Positions 6,574-12,718 of a stretch of 12,718 nucleotides of DNA are shown piece by piece; the first letter of the stretch is position 1, and each line of letters opens with the position of its first letter. The position numbers and the translations under genes were made by a program. Below the pieces are notes generated by a model. That model was not told the DNA's origin, searched no databases, and worked only from the letters and a program-made list of their open reading frames with translations. Source of the stretch: JBDSEG01 sp039920165 (GTDB lineage Bacteria > Pseudomonadota > Gammaproteobacteria > Burkholderiales > Burkholderiaceae_C); the NCBI GenBank assembly GCA_039920165.1, contig JBDSEG010000381.1, forward strand, positions 1 to 12,718, in the 5' to 3' direction.

Positions 6574-7962
6574 TTACGCGACTGTCGCGACCGCTGCGCC
6601 CCGCTGGCGCGCGAACATCCGGGCGATATAGCCACCCATGCCCAACCCCGCTACCAGCAGGCCGAGCGCCGCGGCCGACCAGAAGCCGGTGGCGCCGTGC
6701 AGCGCGGCCGGGCCGGTCGAGCCGAAGGCGAGCCAGTAGCCGCCGCCGAGGCCAACGCCCCAGGCCGCGACCGCCTGCACGAGCAGCGGAACCATCGCGA
6801 TCCGGTGCGCACGCAGCACGAAGCTCGCAACCGCCTGGCCGGCGTCGGCGATATGGAAGCATGCGACCCAGGCGAGCAGCGGCAGCGCCGCGGCGATGAT
6901 GCGCGTGTCGTCGGTATAGAGCTCGAGCAGCGGCCGTCGCAGCACGAAGACCATGAGGCCGAGCAGCGCCGCGATGCCCATCGCGAGCTGCATGCCGTGC
7001 CACGACAGGCGTTCGACATCGTCCCGGTCGCCGGCGCCGATGCGCTGAGCGACGAGCGCGCCGGTCGCGTAGCCGATCGACAGCGGCACCATGAAAAGCA
7101 GCGCCGCCACGTTCGCCGCAAGCTGGTGGCCGGCGACCTGGATCGCCGAGATGCGCGAGATGAACAGCGCCATGAAGGCGAAGCCGGTGGTCTCGATCAT
7201 CATCGCGCCGCCCATCGGCAGGCCCAGGCGCGCCAGCACCGCGAGGCTCGCGCGATGCGGCCGGCGCAGGCGGCCGCGAACGTCGAAGCCCAGATAGAAC
7301 GGGTCGCGCTGCAGCAAGGCCCAGGCGGCGAGCAACTGGCCAAACACGACGATGGCGGTCGCGATGCCGCAACCCGCGACGCCGAGGGCGGGAATGTGCA
7401 GCGCGCCGAAGTCGAAGCCGAAGACCAGTGCCGCGCTCAGCGGAATCTTCAGCGCGAGCGAGCCGAGCTGCAGCGCCATCACGATCTTCGGTCGCGAGAC
7501 CGCGTTGTTGAAGCCGCGAAAGGCGGTGAAGAGCAGTGCGGGCGGCAGCGCGAACGCGAGCGCGGCGAGGTAGGCGCGCGCCTTCGCCTCGACCTCGCGC
7601 GGCGCCTGCGCAAGCGCCAGGAAGGGCTCGGGAAAGAGCAGCAGCGCACAGCCGGGCAGCGAGATCGCCAGCGCAAGCCACATCGCCTGGTGCAGCTGGG
7701 CGCCGGCCTCGACCGGCCGGCCCGCGCCGTACGCCTGGCCAGCGATCGGGCCGACCGCGAGCACCGCGCCCATCAGGCCGATGAAGATCGAGATATAGGC
7801 CGAAGTGCCGATCGCCAGCGCCGCCAGATCGCTGGCCGAGGCGCGGGCGACGAGCACCGTATCGACGGTGGTGAAACCGAGCACGGCGATCTGGCCTACG
7901 AAGACCGGCCAAGCGAGGACGGCGATGCGGCGTGCGCTGTGGCTGAACAGCCGGGCCGTCAC
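6574..7962 (-). CDS. MATE-family multidrug/metabolite efflux transporter (NorM-like)
   Basis: This is a 12-helix inner-membrane antiporter of 462 residues in the MATE family, which exports cationic drugs or metabolites using a Na+ or H+ gradient. The two halves are visible: LAWPVFVGQIAVLGFTTVDTV near the N terminus (P19, and D34 likely matching the conserved Asp of NorM helix 1), and LGLPMGGAMMIETTGFAFMA opening the second half. Further family features are GPIAGQAYGAGR and ALVAQRIGAGDRDDV. The start is GTG at 7962: it overlaps the upstream gene's TGA as GTGA, and it places MATE helix 1 at the normal distance. Longer readings of the frame run into the DUF1289 gene and are rejected. It is translationally coupled to that gene. 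The substrate is unknown. Confidence 0.94.
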   Translation of the reverse strand: MTARLFSHSARRIAVLAWPVFVGQIAVLGFTTVDTVLVARASASDLAALAIGTSAYISIFIGLMGAVLAVGPIAGQAYGAGRPVEAGAQLHQAMWLALAISLPGCALLLFPEPFLALAQAPREVEAKARAYLAALAFALPPALLFTAFRGFNNAVSRPKIVMALQLGSLALKIPLSAALVFGFDFGALHIPALGVAGCGIATAIVVFGQLLAAWALLQRDPFYLGFDVRGRLRRPHRASLAVLARLGLPMGGAMMIETTGFAFMALFISRISAIQVAGHQLAANVAALLFMVPLSIGYATGALVAQRIGAGDRDDVERLSWHGMQLAMGIAALLGLMVFVLRRPLLELYTDDTRIIAAALPLLAWVACFHIADAGQAVASFVLRAHRIAMVPLLVQAVAAWGVGLGGGYWLAFGSTGPAALHGATGFWSAAALGLLVAGLGMGGYIARMFARQRGAAVATVA

Positions 7963-8411
7963 CCGCCGGTCCCGTCGGTGACCGGGTTCGGAATCTGCGG
8001 CGGCTCGGCGGCGCCGCCGCGCTCGGCATAGCGGTTGAAGCGCCAGGCCGTGCCCTGCATCGTGATGCGGCGCCAGGTCGCGCGCTTCTCGCCGGGAGAC
8101 ATCGAGGTCCAGCACTGGACTTCGTCGAAGCTGCGGCCGCACCCCTTGCACACCGAGTCTCCCTGGCTGGTCGAGCAGATCGCGATGCATGGCGCATCGG
8201 GTGTGCTCGCATACCAGGCGAGCCAGGATTCGAGTGCAGCGCGCGGCATGCTCGCCTCGTCGCAATCGCTGTCGTGGTGGTAGACCATCAGCGCATACAC
8301 CTCGGCGAGGGCGCGCACTTCGGCGCAGGCGCTGATGCCGTCGGGCGAGGGCGAGCGCTCGCGCCACCAGTTGATGGCCGATTCGATATCGGTGATGTGC
8401 AGCGCGGCCAT
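7959..8411 (-). CDS. DUF3717-DUF1289 fusion protein with four-Cys motif
   Basis: This is a 150-residue cytoplasmic protein that joins two small uncharacterised domains. Residues 1-68 resemble DUF3717 (ITDIESAINWWRERSPS opening, then an Ala/Leu/Tyr-rich helical part). Residues 74-116 match DUF1289: PCIAICSTSQGDSVCKGCGRSFDEV followed by W-T-S-M-S-P-G-E-K. The four cysteines C75, C79, C88 and C91 (C-x3-C-x8-C-x2-C) suggest a zinc or Fe-S site; DUF1289 is often described as a predicted Fe-S protein, without proven function. The stop overlaps the GTG start of the MATE gene by four bases, so the two are one transcript. The tail is Pro/Gly-rich. The domain names are recalled from family patterns. 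Confidence 0.85.
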   Translation of the reverse strand: MAALHITDIESAINWWRERSPSPDGISACAEVRALAEVYALMVYHHDSDCDEASMPRAALESWLAWYASTPDAPCIAICSTSQGDSVCKGCGRSFDEVQCWTSMSPGEKRATWRRITMQGTAWRFNRYAERGGAAEPPQIPNPVTDGTGG

Positions 8412-8630
8412 GGAGCGCGAAAGGATAGCAGCGGCCCGCCGTCAAACGGGGTTGCCGGCGCTGTGGGGATCGTCCGACACGGATTTCCGGCGCTGGCTGA
8501 AAGCGCGGCCGTCGAGGCCGCTCTAAGGTTGGGCGACAGGGCAAGGAAGCGGTTCGGGTGCGTGCTTCCACTCGTCACCCGCCCTTGCAAACGCGGTCCC
8601 GCACCGCTCCCGCTATCGAAGGAATCCACC
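8412..8630. other. Intergenic region between divergent DUF1289 and BON genes
   Basis: This 219-base divergent gap should hold promoters for both neighbours, but I see no convincing -35/-10 pair on either strand. It contains a hairpin GCGGCC-GTCGA-GGCCGC (8505-8521) and two direct copies of CCGGCGCTG (8455 and 8488). The plus-strand end carries AAGGAA at 8619-8624, six bases before the BON gene's ATG, a good ribosome site that supports that start. Confidence 0.5.
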
Positions 8631-9140
8631 ATGAACCGAGCCACTCCCACTTTCGTCCCGCACCGCATCGCTGCCGCTGCGGCCTCGTTGCTGCTCGCAT
8701 CGGTCGCGCTCGTCGGCTGCAACCGGACCGACCGCGACGTCGCGCGTACCGATACTGCGCCGGCCGCCCCGGTGGTCGTACCCACGGCTCCGATGACGCC
8801 GGCGACTCCGGTCGCGAAGACCGAGGCCGAGCGCAGCATCGACACCGCGAAGGCCGACGCCGACAAGGCAGTCGCGAACGCGACGTCCGCGGCGAAGAAT
8901 GCAGGCGAGGCACTGGGCTCGAAGGTGTCCGACGCCGTCATCACCACCGAGGTGAATGCGCTGCTCGTCAAGGATCCCGCGCTGAGTGCGCTCAAGATCG
9001 ACGTCGATACCAGTGCCGGTCGCGTCGCGCTCAAGGGAGAGGCGCCCAACCAGACCGCGCGTGATCGCGCGACCCAGCTTGCCTCAGCTGTCAAGGGCGT
9101 CGTGAGTGTCGATAACCAATTGCGCATCGGCAAGATGTGA
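8631..9140 (+). CDS. BON-domain lipoprotein
   Basis: This is a 169-residue envelope lipoprotein. The signal peptide ends with the lipobox L-V-G-C (C30), and Asn at +2 predicts the outer membrane rather than inner-membrane retention. Residues 35-65 form an Ala/Pro/Thr/Val-rich linker; 66-95 are a charged Ala/Lys helix (KADADKAVANATSAAKNAGE). A single BON domain covers about 100-168 (DAVITTEVNALLVKDPALSALKIDVDTSAGRVALKGEAPN, then KGVVSVDNQLRI), like half of E. coli OsmY. BON domains are thought to bind membranes and are common in osmotic or envelope stress proteins. The start is chosen by the AAGGAA site and the signal peptide. A strong terminator follows, so the gene appears to be monocistronic. 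Confidence 0.92.
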   Translation: MNRATPTFVPHRIAAAAASLLLASVALVGCNRTDRDVARTDTAPAAPVVVPTAPMTPATPVAKTEAERSIDTAKADADKAVANATSAAKNAGEALGSKVSDAVITTEVNALLVKDPALSALKIDVDTSAGRVALKGEAPNQTARDRATQLASAVKGVVSVDNQLRIGKM

Positions 9141-9176
9141 GACACCGGGGCTTCCGACCCCTCGCCGCTGCATCTA

Positions 9177-9210
9177 AAACCGCGCCTCTGGCGCGGTTTC
9201 TCATTCTTCT
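9177..9210 (+). terminator. Intrinsic terminator after the BON lipoprotein gene
   Basis: AAACCGCGCC (9177-9186) and GGCGCGGTTT (9190-9199) form a perfect 10-bp stem with a TCT loop, followed by the pyrimidine run CTCATTCTTCT. It lies 37 bases after the BON stop and closes that unit. Confidence 0.9.
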
Positions 9211-9256
9211 AGGGTATGTGAAGGCCATCCTGCATGGTCATACTCATCGGCACCCC

Positions 9257-10018
9257 ATGCGCGACTTCGACGACTCCACGCTCTGGCGCATCAGCGCCTA
9301 TGAGCGCATGCGCGACGAGCACGGTGGAAACAGCGGCTTCGCACGCCTCGACGGCGTGCCGACGATGCTGCCGACCACGCTGCTCGGCGACCTGCAGCAC
9401 AGCGACGGCCAGCCGCGCGACAACGATGTGGTCGAAGTGATGGCGGCTTGCCTGCGCCAGCGCGAATCGGCGCTGCTGTACCTGCGCCATGAAGGCTTGG
9501 TGTGGCCAGTGACGCTGTTTCCCGCACGCGAGCTGTACCACGCGCCTCGCGATCTGGTCGAGTCGACGGCGCGTGACCTGGCCGATCTCACCGTGCTGGC
9601 CTTCGAGCCGCCGGGCTTGCAGCCGCCCGGGCACTGGAAGCACGAACTTGTCGGCCACCTCCAGCATTACCTGCCGCTCGAGCGGCTCCTCTGGGCGGTT
9701 GCGCTGAAGGGACCGCGCGGCGCGTTGCTCGCCGAGATCGACGGTCCGGTCGTCTACCGCGCCTTGCACAAGTCCGACCGCATCGAGCAGGCTGCCCCCG
9801 GCGCCATGGGATCGGCGCGGGACCGGCTGCACCGCGACGCCGCCTCGCTGCGCGAGATCGCCGGCTGGCCCGGCATGAGCTTCGAGCGCGCGACCCGTCT
9901 ACTGAATGCGATGTATCTCACGACGCAGCTGATGGTGGTCCGCACCCACCCGGGCTCGCGCGCCGGCCAGCCGGAACGGCGCGGAATCTCGAGGCTGTGG
10001 AATCCGCCGGGCCACTGA
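9257..10018 (+). CDS. Uncharacterised protein, 253 residues
   Basis: I do not recognise this family. The product is soluble, with no signal peptide or membrane segment, and begins MRDFDDSTLWRISAYERMR. Notable parts are TMLPTTLLGDLQHSDGQPRDNDVVEVMAACLRQ (about 35-67), a beta-rich segment with LVWPVTLFPARELYHAP (about 80-96), KGPRGALLAEIDGPVVYRALHKSDR (about 153-176), and a C-terminal helical part (about 198-232) containing LREIAGWPGMSFERATRLLNAMYLT, which could be a winged-helix-like module. The start at 9257 is preferred for its compact fit, but an in-frame GTG at 9218 just after AGGG is possible; an upstream ATG at 9137 would overlap the BON terminator and is unlikely. It converges on dbpA, with a hairpin between the two stops. 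Confidence 0.75.
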   Translation: MRDFDDSTLWRISAYERMRDEHGGNSGFARLDGVPTMLPTTLLGDLQHSDGQPRDNDVVEVMAACLRQRESALLYLRHEGLVWPVTLFPARELYHAPRDLVESTARDLADLTVLAFEPPGLQPPGHWKHELVGHLQHYLPLERLLWAVALKGPRGALLAEIDGPVVYRALHKSDRIEQAAPGAMGSARDRLHRDAASLREIAGWPGMSFERATRLLNAMYLTTQLMVVRTHPGSRAGQPERRGISRLWNPPGH

Positions 10019-10039
10019 CCGTCGCCCACTCTGCGACGG
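10019..10039. terminator. Hairpin between convergent genes
   Basis: CCGTCGC (10019-10025) and GCGACGG (10033-10039) pair perfectly around a 7-base loop, exactly filling the gap between the two stop codons. There is no T-tract; a bidirectional transcription barrier is plausible but not shown. Confidence 0.45.
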
Positions 10040-10041
10040 CG

Positions 10042-11445
10042 TCAGTCGTCGAGCGCGCGAACCTTCACGACCTTGCCCTTGATCCGCCCGCCGTCGAGCC
10101 GGGCCAGGGCGTCCCGGGCGATCTCCCGATCGACCGCGACATAGGTCGCGAACGGGTTCACGTCGATCCTGCCGATCTGCGCCGCAGTGAAGCCGGCATC
10201 CTTCGTGAGCGCGCCCAGCACGTCGCCGGCACGGATCTTTTCCTTGCGCCCGCCGGCGATCTGTAGCGTGACCATCGCTGCACGCAAGGGCTCGTCGCTC
10301 GCCGGCACGAGTTCGTCCAACCGATGCCACTCGGTCTCAAAGCCCTGCATCTGCTCGATCCGGCCGACGCTGCCCATCTCGTCCAGGCTCGCGAGGCTGA
10401 AGGCCCAGCCGGCCTGCTCGGCGCGACCGGTGCGGCCGATGCGGTGCAGATGGGTTTGCGGATCGGGTGCTATATCGACATTGACGACCGCCTCGAGCCG
10501 TTCCACATCGAGCCCGCGCGAGGCCACATCGGTCGCTACCAGGACCGAACAGCTGCGATTCGCAAACCGCACCAGCACCTGATCGCGCTCGCGCTGCTCG
10601 AGTTCGCCGTGCAGCGCGAGGGCCTGGTAGCCCTGCGCGCGCAGCACCTGCGCGAGGTCGGCGCACTGCTGACGCGTATTGCAGAACGCCAGGGTGGAAG
10701 GCGGCCGGTAGTGCTCGAGCAGCAGCGAGACGGCGTGCAGCCGCTGGTCCTCGCGCACCTCGTAGAAGCGCTGGCGGATGGTCTGCGCCGTATGCTGCGC
10801 AGGCAGTGCGACGCGCTTCGGATCGCGCATGAAGCGCGCCCCGAGGGCGGCCACATCGTCCGACAGCGTGGCCGAGAACAGGAGCGTCTGGCGCTCGCGC
10901 GGACATTGCGCGAGGACATCGGCGATCGCCTGTGCAAAACCCATGTCGAGCATCCGGTCGGCTTCGTCGAGCACCAGGGTGCGCAGCGCCGGCAGGCGCA
11001 GGCTGGCGCGCGAAAGGTGGTCGAGCACGCGCCCGGGCGTGCCGACGATCACGTGCGCGCCGTGCGCCAGGCTCGTCAGCTGGTCGCGCAGCGGGACGCC
11101 GCCGCACAGGGCCATCACCTTCAGGTTGTCCTCGGAGCGCGCGAGTCGACGCACTTCCTGCGTTACCTGATCGGCCAGTTCGCGCGTCGGGCACAGCACC
11201 AGCGCCTGGACTTCGAAGCGCCGCGTATCGATGCCCGCCAGCAAGGACAGCGCGAAGGCGGCCGTCTTGCCGCTGCCGGTCTTGGCCTGCGCGATGACAT
11301 CGGCACCGGCCAGCGAAAGCGGCAGCGTGGCCGCCTGGACCGGCGTCATCTCCACATAGCCGAGCCGCTCGAGGTTTGCGAGCACCGGCGGCGCAAGGGC
11401 GAGCACGGCAAAGCCGGACGCAGAGGGAGCAGGGGCAGGGTTCAT
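10042..11445 (-). CDS. dbpA: ATP-dependent RNA helicase DbpA (DEAD-box)
   Basis: This is a DEAD-box helicase of 467 residues acting in 50S ribosome assembly; E. coli DbpA is targeted to 23S rRNA hairpin 92. All core motifs are present: Q motif with F12 and Q37, motif I AKTGSGKT (54-61), PTREL (86-90), TPGR (136-139), DEAD (160-163), SAT (191-193), ATDVASRGLD (304-313) and HRIGRTGR (334-341). The C-terminal 70 residues (IAGGRKEKIRAGDVLGALTK, then GRIDVNPFATYVAV and GRIKGKVVKVR) match the DbpA RNA-binding domain, which separates it from RhlE, RhlB and SrmB. No clear Shine-Dalgarno is visible before the ATG. A hairpin lies in the 5' leader. The gene is divergent from the small-protein gene at 11636. 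Confidence 0.96.
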   Translation of the reverse strand: MNPAPAPSASGFAVLALAPPVLANLERLGYVEMTPVQAATLPLSLAGADVIAQAKTGSGKTAAFALSLLAGIDTRRFEVQALVLCPTRELADQVTQEVRRLARSEDNLKVMALCGGVPLRDQLTSLAHGAHVIVGTPGRVLDHLSRASLRLPALRTLVLDEADRMLDMGFAQAIADVLAQCPRERQTLLFSATLSDDVAALGARFMRDPKRVALPAQHTAQTIRQRFYEVREDQRLHAVSLLLEHYRPPSTLAFCNTRQQCADLAQVLRAQGYQALALHGELEQRERDQVLVRFANRSCSVLVATDVASRGLDVERLEAVVNVDIAPDPQTHLHRIGRTGRAEQAGWAFSLASLDEMGSVGRIEQMQGFETEWHRLDELVPASDEPLRAAMVTLQIAGGRKEKIRAGDVLGALTKDAGFTAAQIGRIDVNPFATYVAVDREIARDALARLDGGRIKGKVVKVRALDD

Positions 11446-11465
11446 GGTCGATTATCGGCAGCACG

Positions 11466-11494
11466 GCCTGGGCGGCAGTCGATGCCGCCCGGGT
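11466..11494 (-). other. Hairpin in the dbpA leader region
   Basis: GGGCGGCA (11470-11477) and TGCCGCCC (11483-11490) form a perfect 8-bp stem with a 5-base loop; on the plus strand it extends by four more pairs including wobbles. It lies 25-45 bases upstream of the dbpA ATG and could lie in its 5' untranslated RNA. No T-tract follows on the minus strand, so it is not a simple terminator. Confidence 0.45.
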
Positions 11495-11527
11495 GTCGGC
11501 GCTGCGACAAGCCGCGGACCGCTTCGG

Positions 11528-11537
11528 ATGACGTCAT
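11528..11537. promoter_or_regulatory. Perfect palindrome ATGACGTCAT in the divergent intergenic region
   Basis: A 10-base perfect palindrome sits between dbpA and the small-protein gene, in a divergent promoter region. It could be an operator half-site pair, but one copy of this length may be chance. Confidence 0.25.
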
Positions 11538-11573
11538 GTATGGCGTTTATCCGACCGAGCGGACTGTTCGGAC

Positions 11574-11617
11574 CTGACAGCGGCGGCGAACGGATGCGCT
11601 TAATCTTGTTTCACAAG
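11574..11617 (+). promoter_or_regulatory. Candidate promoter and inverted repeat before the small-protein gene
   Basis: CTGACA (11574-11579) matches the sigma-70 -35 box at five of six positions, and CTTAAT (11599-11604) is a -10-like hexamer with a long 19-base spacer. It is followed by the short inverted repeat CTTGT-TTC-ACAAG (11605-11617), where an operator or the start of the transcript would lie. The local base composition is less GC-rich than elsewhere in the window. Confidence 0.3.
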
Positions 11618-11635
11618 TCACCTCTGGCTCACCCA

Positions 11636-11851
11636 ATGCAAGCAACCAATCCCATAGCGCCTCCGGCTTACGAAATCCGCTTCCAATCGATTTTTGACGA
11701 AGGGCGCGGACTCTCGTTCCCGTGCAATGCGAAGGGTCAGGTCGACCTCGATGTGTTGAGCGAGCACGCCCGTGCCAACTACCTTTATGCGCGCGCCGTC
11801 GTCGGGCGCGAATATCTGGCCCCCGCAATCGCCGCGATCGGCATCCACTGA
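11636..11851 (+). CDS. Small conserved-type hypothetical protein, 71 residues
   Basis: The product is a soluble 71-residue protein with no signal peptide or membrane helix. Its core, YEIRFQSIFDEGRGLSFPCNAKGQVDLDVLSEHARANYLYARAVVGREY, strongly resembles short proteins that I recall as widespread in Burkholderiales, where they usually end in a similar short tail with LH or IH; no function is known to me. Features worth noting are the single Cys in FPCNAKG, the acidic VDLDVLSEHA helix, and Y-x-Y-A-R-A-V-V-G-R. The start at 11636 matches the usual short N terminus; upstream in-frame ATGs at 11594, 11540 and 11528 would add unlike sequence. No strong ribosome site is visible. It is divergent from dbpA and 55 bases before the DUF808 gene. 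Confidence 0.72.
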   Translation: MQATNPIAPPAYEIRFQSIFDEGRGLSFPCNAKGQVDLDVLSEHARANYLYARAVVGREYLAPAIAAIGIH

Positions 11852-11873
11852 CCTGCGCCGGCCCTGCGCCGGT
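11852..11873 (+). repeat. Tandem 11-bp repeat between small-protein and DUF808 genes
   Basis: CCTGCGCCGG occurs at 11852-11861 and again at 11863-11872, immediately after the small-protein stop. The second half can also fold as a short hairpin (GCCGGC 11857-11862 with GCCGGT 11868-11873), and a TCTTTT run follows at 11889-11894. It may be a weak terminator or only a local duplication. Confidence 0.4.
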
Positions 11874-11906
11874 CGTGTCTACTCGACATCTTTTCCAAGG
11901 CAGCCG

Positions 11907-12718
11907 ATGGCATCCAGCCTGCTCTTATTGATCGACGATATCGCCAGCGTCCTCGACGACGTGGCGGTGCTGACCAAGGTGGCGGCGAGGAAGACGACCG
12001 GCGTCCTCGGCGACGATTTGGCACTGAATGCGCAACAGGTCGCGGGGGTGAGCGCCGACCGCGAGTTGCCGGTCGTCTTTGCGGTGGCCCGCGGCTCGGC
12101 AATCAACAAGCTCATCCTGGTGCCCTCGGCGCTGGCGATCAGCGCCTTTGCCCCCTGGGCGGTCACGCAGCTGCTGATGGTCGGCGGCGTCTTTCTCTGC
12201 TACGAAGGAGCGGAGAAAATTTTTCACCGCCTGATGCACAGCGCGGACGACGATGCGGCCGAGCATGCGAAGCGGGTCAGCGCGCTCGCCGACCCGGCAA
12301 TTGACGCAGTGGCATTCGAGAAGGACAAGATCAAGGGCGCGGTCCGCACCGACCTCATTCTGTCGGCCGAGATCATCGCGATCACACTGGGTACTGTGGC
12401 GCAGTCCGATTTTCTGACCCAGCTCGGCGTCCTGATCGCGATCTCAGTGATCATGACGATTGGTGTCTACGGTTTTGTCGCCGGCATCGTCAAGCTCGAC
12501 GATGGGGGGCTGTATCTGAGCCGGCTCACCGGCCGCGGCGTCTGGGCTGGCTTTCAGCGCGGTGCCGGGCGGGCGATTCTCGCGGCGGCACCGTGGTTCA
12601 TGAAGGGCTTGTCGGTTGCCGGCACCGCGGCCATGTTTCTGGTCGGCGGCGGCATTCTCGTCCACGGCATCCCCGCCCTCGCTCACGGGCTGGAAGCGCT
12701 GGCCGCCGGCTTTGCCGG
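11907..12718 (+). CDS. yedI: DUF808/YedI-family inner-membrane protein (3' end outside window)
   Basis: The frame is open from ATG 11907 to the window end, giving 270 residues of a family usually a little over 300. The N terminus, SSLLLLIDDIASVLDDVAVLTKVAARKT, then TGVLGDDLALNAQQVAGV and RELPVVFAVARGSAINK, is the DUF808 signature (E. coli YedI). Hydrophobic helices follow near residues 72-105 (ILVPSALAISAFAPWAV, LLMVGGVFLCYEGAEK), 150-195 and 225-255. The conserved segment VRTDLILSAEIIAITLG is present around residues 150-165. AAGG lies six bases before the ATG. The function is unknown; the protein is predicted to reside in the inner membrane. The C terminus lies beyond the window. Confidence 0.92.
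   Translation, partial: MASSLLLLIDDIASVLDDVAVLTKVAARKTTGVLGDDLALNAQQVAGVSADRELPVVFAVARGSAINKLILVPSALAISAFAPWAVTQLLMVGGVFLCYEGAEKIFHRLMHSADDDAAEHAKRVSALADPAIDAVAFEKDKIKGAVRTDLILSAEIIAITLGTVAQSDFLTQLGVLIAISVIMTIGVYGFVAGIVKLDDGGLYLSRLTGRGVWAGFQRGAGRAILAAAPWFMKGLSVAGTAAMFLVGGGILVHGIPALAHGLEALAAGFA

Noticed and set aside
4434..6635. 733-codon open frame on the minus strand covering the regulator and kinase
   Set aside because: Its translation is Arg/Ala/His/Asp-rich with no recognisable domain, and it lies wholly antisense to two clear genes. GC-rich codon use removes stops from this frame.
6697..8031. 444-codon plus-strand frame antisense to the MATE gene
   Set aside because: Glu/Arg/His/Gln-rich translation without domains; the minus strand encodes an intact MATE protein.
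8455..8496. Two copies of CCGGCGCTG as a possible operator
   Set aside because: A nine-base GC-rich direct repeat with no symmetry or helical spacing is readily explained by base composition.
7963..8571. Longer MATE frame starting at 8571
   Set aside because: The added 203 residues are an off-frame reading of the DUF3717-DUF1289 gene; the GTG at 7962 gives the normal family length.
10324..11577. 417-codon plus-strand frame antisense to dbpA
   Set aside because: It mirrors the codons of a complete DEAD-box helicase and has no domain of its own.

Overview
The window is about two-thirds G+C and reads as ordinary chromosome of a betaproteobacterium, most likely of the order Burkholderiales. The evidence is a tripartite-tricarboxylate (Bug-type) solute receptor, a DUF3717 domain, a very small 'YEIRFQS...' protein of a type I associate with Burkholderiales, and strong GC-third-position coding. 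I see no rRNA, tRNA, CRISPR array, transposase or phage gene. The species assignment is an inference from gene content only.

Layout. (1) 1-2742, plus strand: the catalytic C-terminal part of a Rieske-type ring-hydroxylating oxygenase (cut by the window edge), an intergenic inverted-repeat element with an extreme pyrimidine loop, a Bug periplasmic solute-binding protein, and an SDR oxidoreductase that starts one base after the Bug stop codon. Together these look like the end of a cluster for uptake and oxidation of an aromatic carboxylate. (2) 2797-3705, minus strand: an EamA/DMT transporter convergent with the SDR. (3) 3741-6572, plus strand: an LTXXQ (Spy/CpxP/ZraP-like) periplasmic protein with a His/Met-rich segment, then an OmpR/PhoB-family response regulator and its histidine kinase. 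Non-coding DNA here carries three notable signals: an array of 11-bp direct repeats before the periplasmic gene, a Pho-box-like pair of CTGTCGC repeats 11 bp apart just after its stop, and a strong intrinsic terminator whose T-tract ends about 13 bases before the regulator's ATG. (4) 6574-8411, minus strand: a MATE-family exporter coupled by a GTGA overlap to an upstream DUF3717-DUF1289 protein. (5) 8631-10018, plus strand: a BON-domain lipoprotein closed by a clear terminator, then an unrecognised 253-residue protein. (6) 10042-11445, minus strand: the DEAD-box RNA helicase DbpA. (7) 11636-12718, plus strand: a 71-residue conserved-type small protein and a DUF808/YedI membrane protein that runs off the window.

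How the parts may work together. The oxygenase, Bug receptor and SDR fit one catabolic route: capture, hydroxylation, and diol or alcohol oxidation. The LTXXQ protein plus kinase and regulator fit an envelope or metal stress sensor of the CpxP-CpxA-CpxR type, with local candidate operators. The remaining genes (dbpA, MATE, EamA, BON, DUF808) are housekeeping or stress functions with no evident common purpose. No gene set here is convincingly a new system; the best leads are the non-coding structures.
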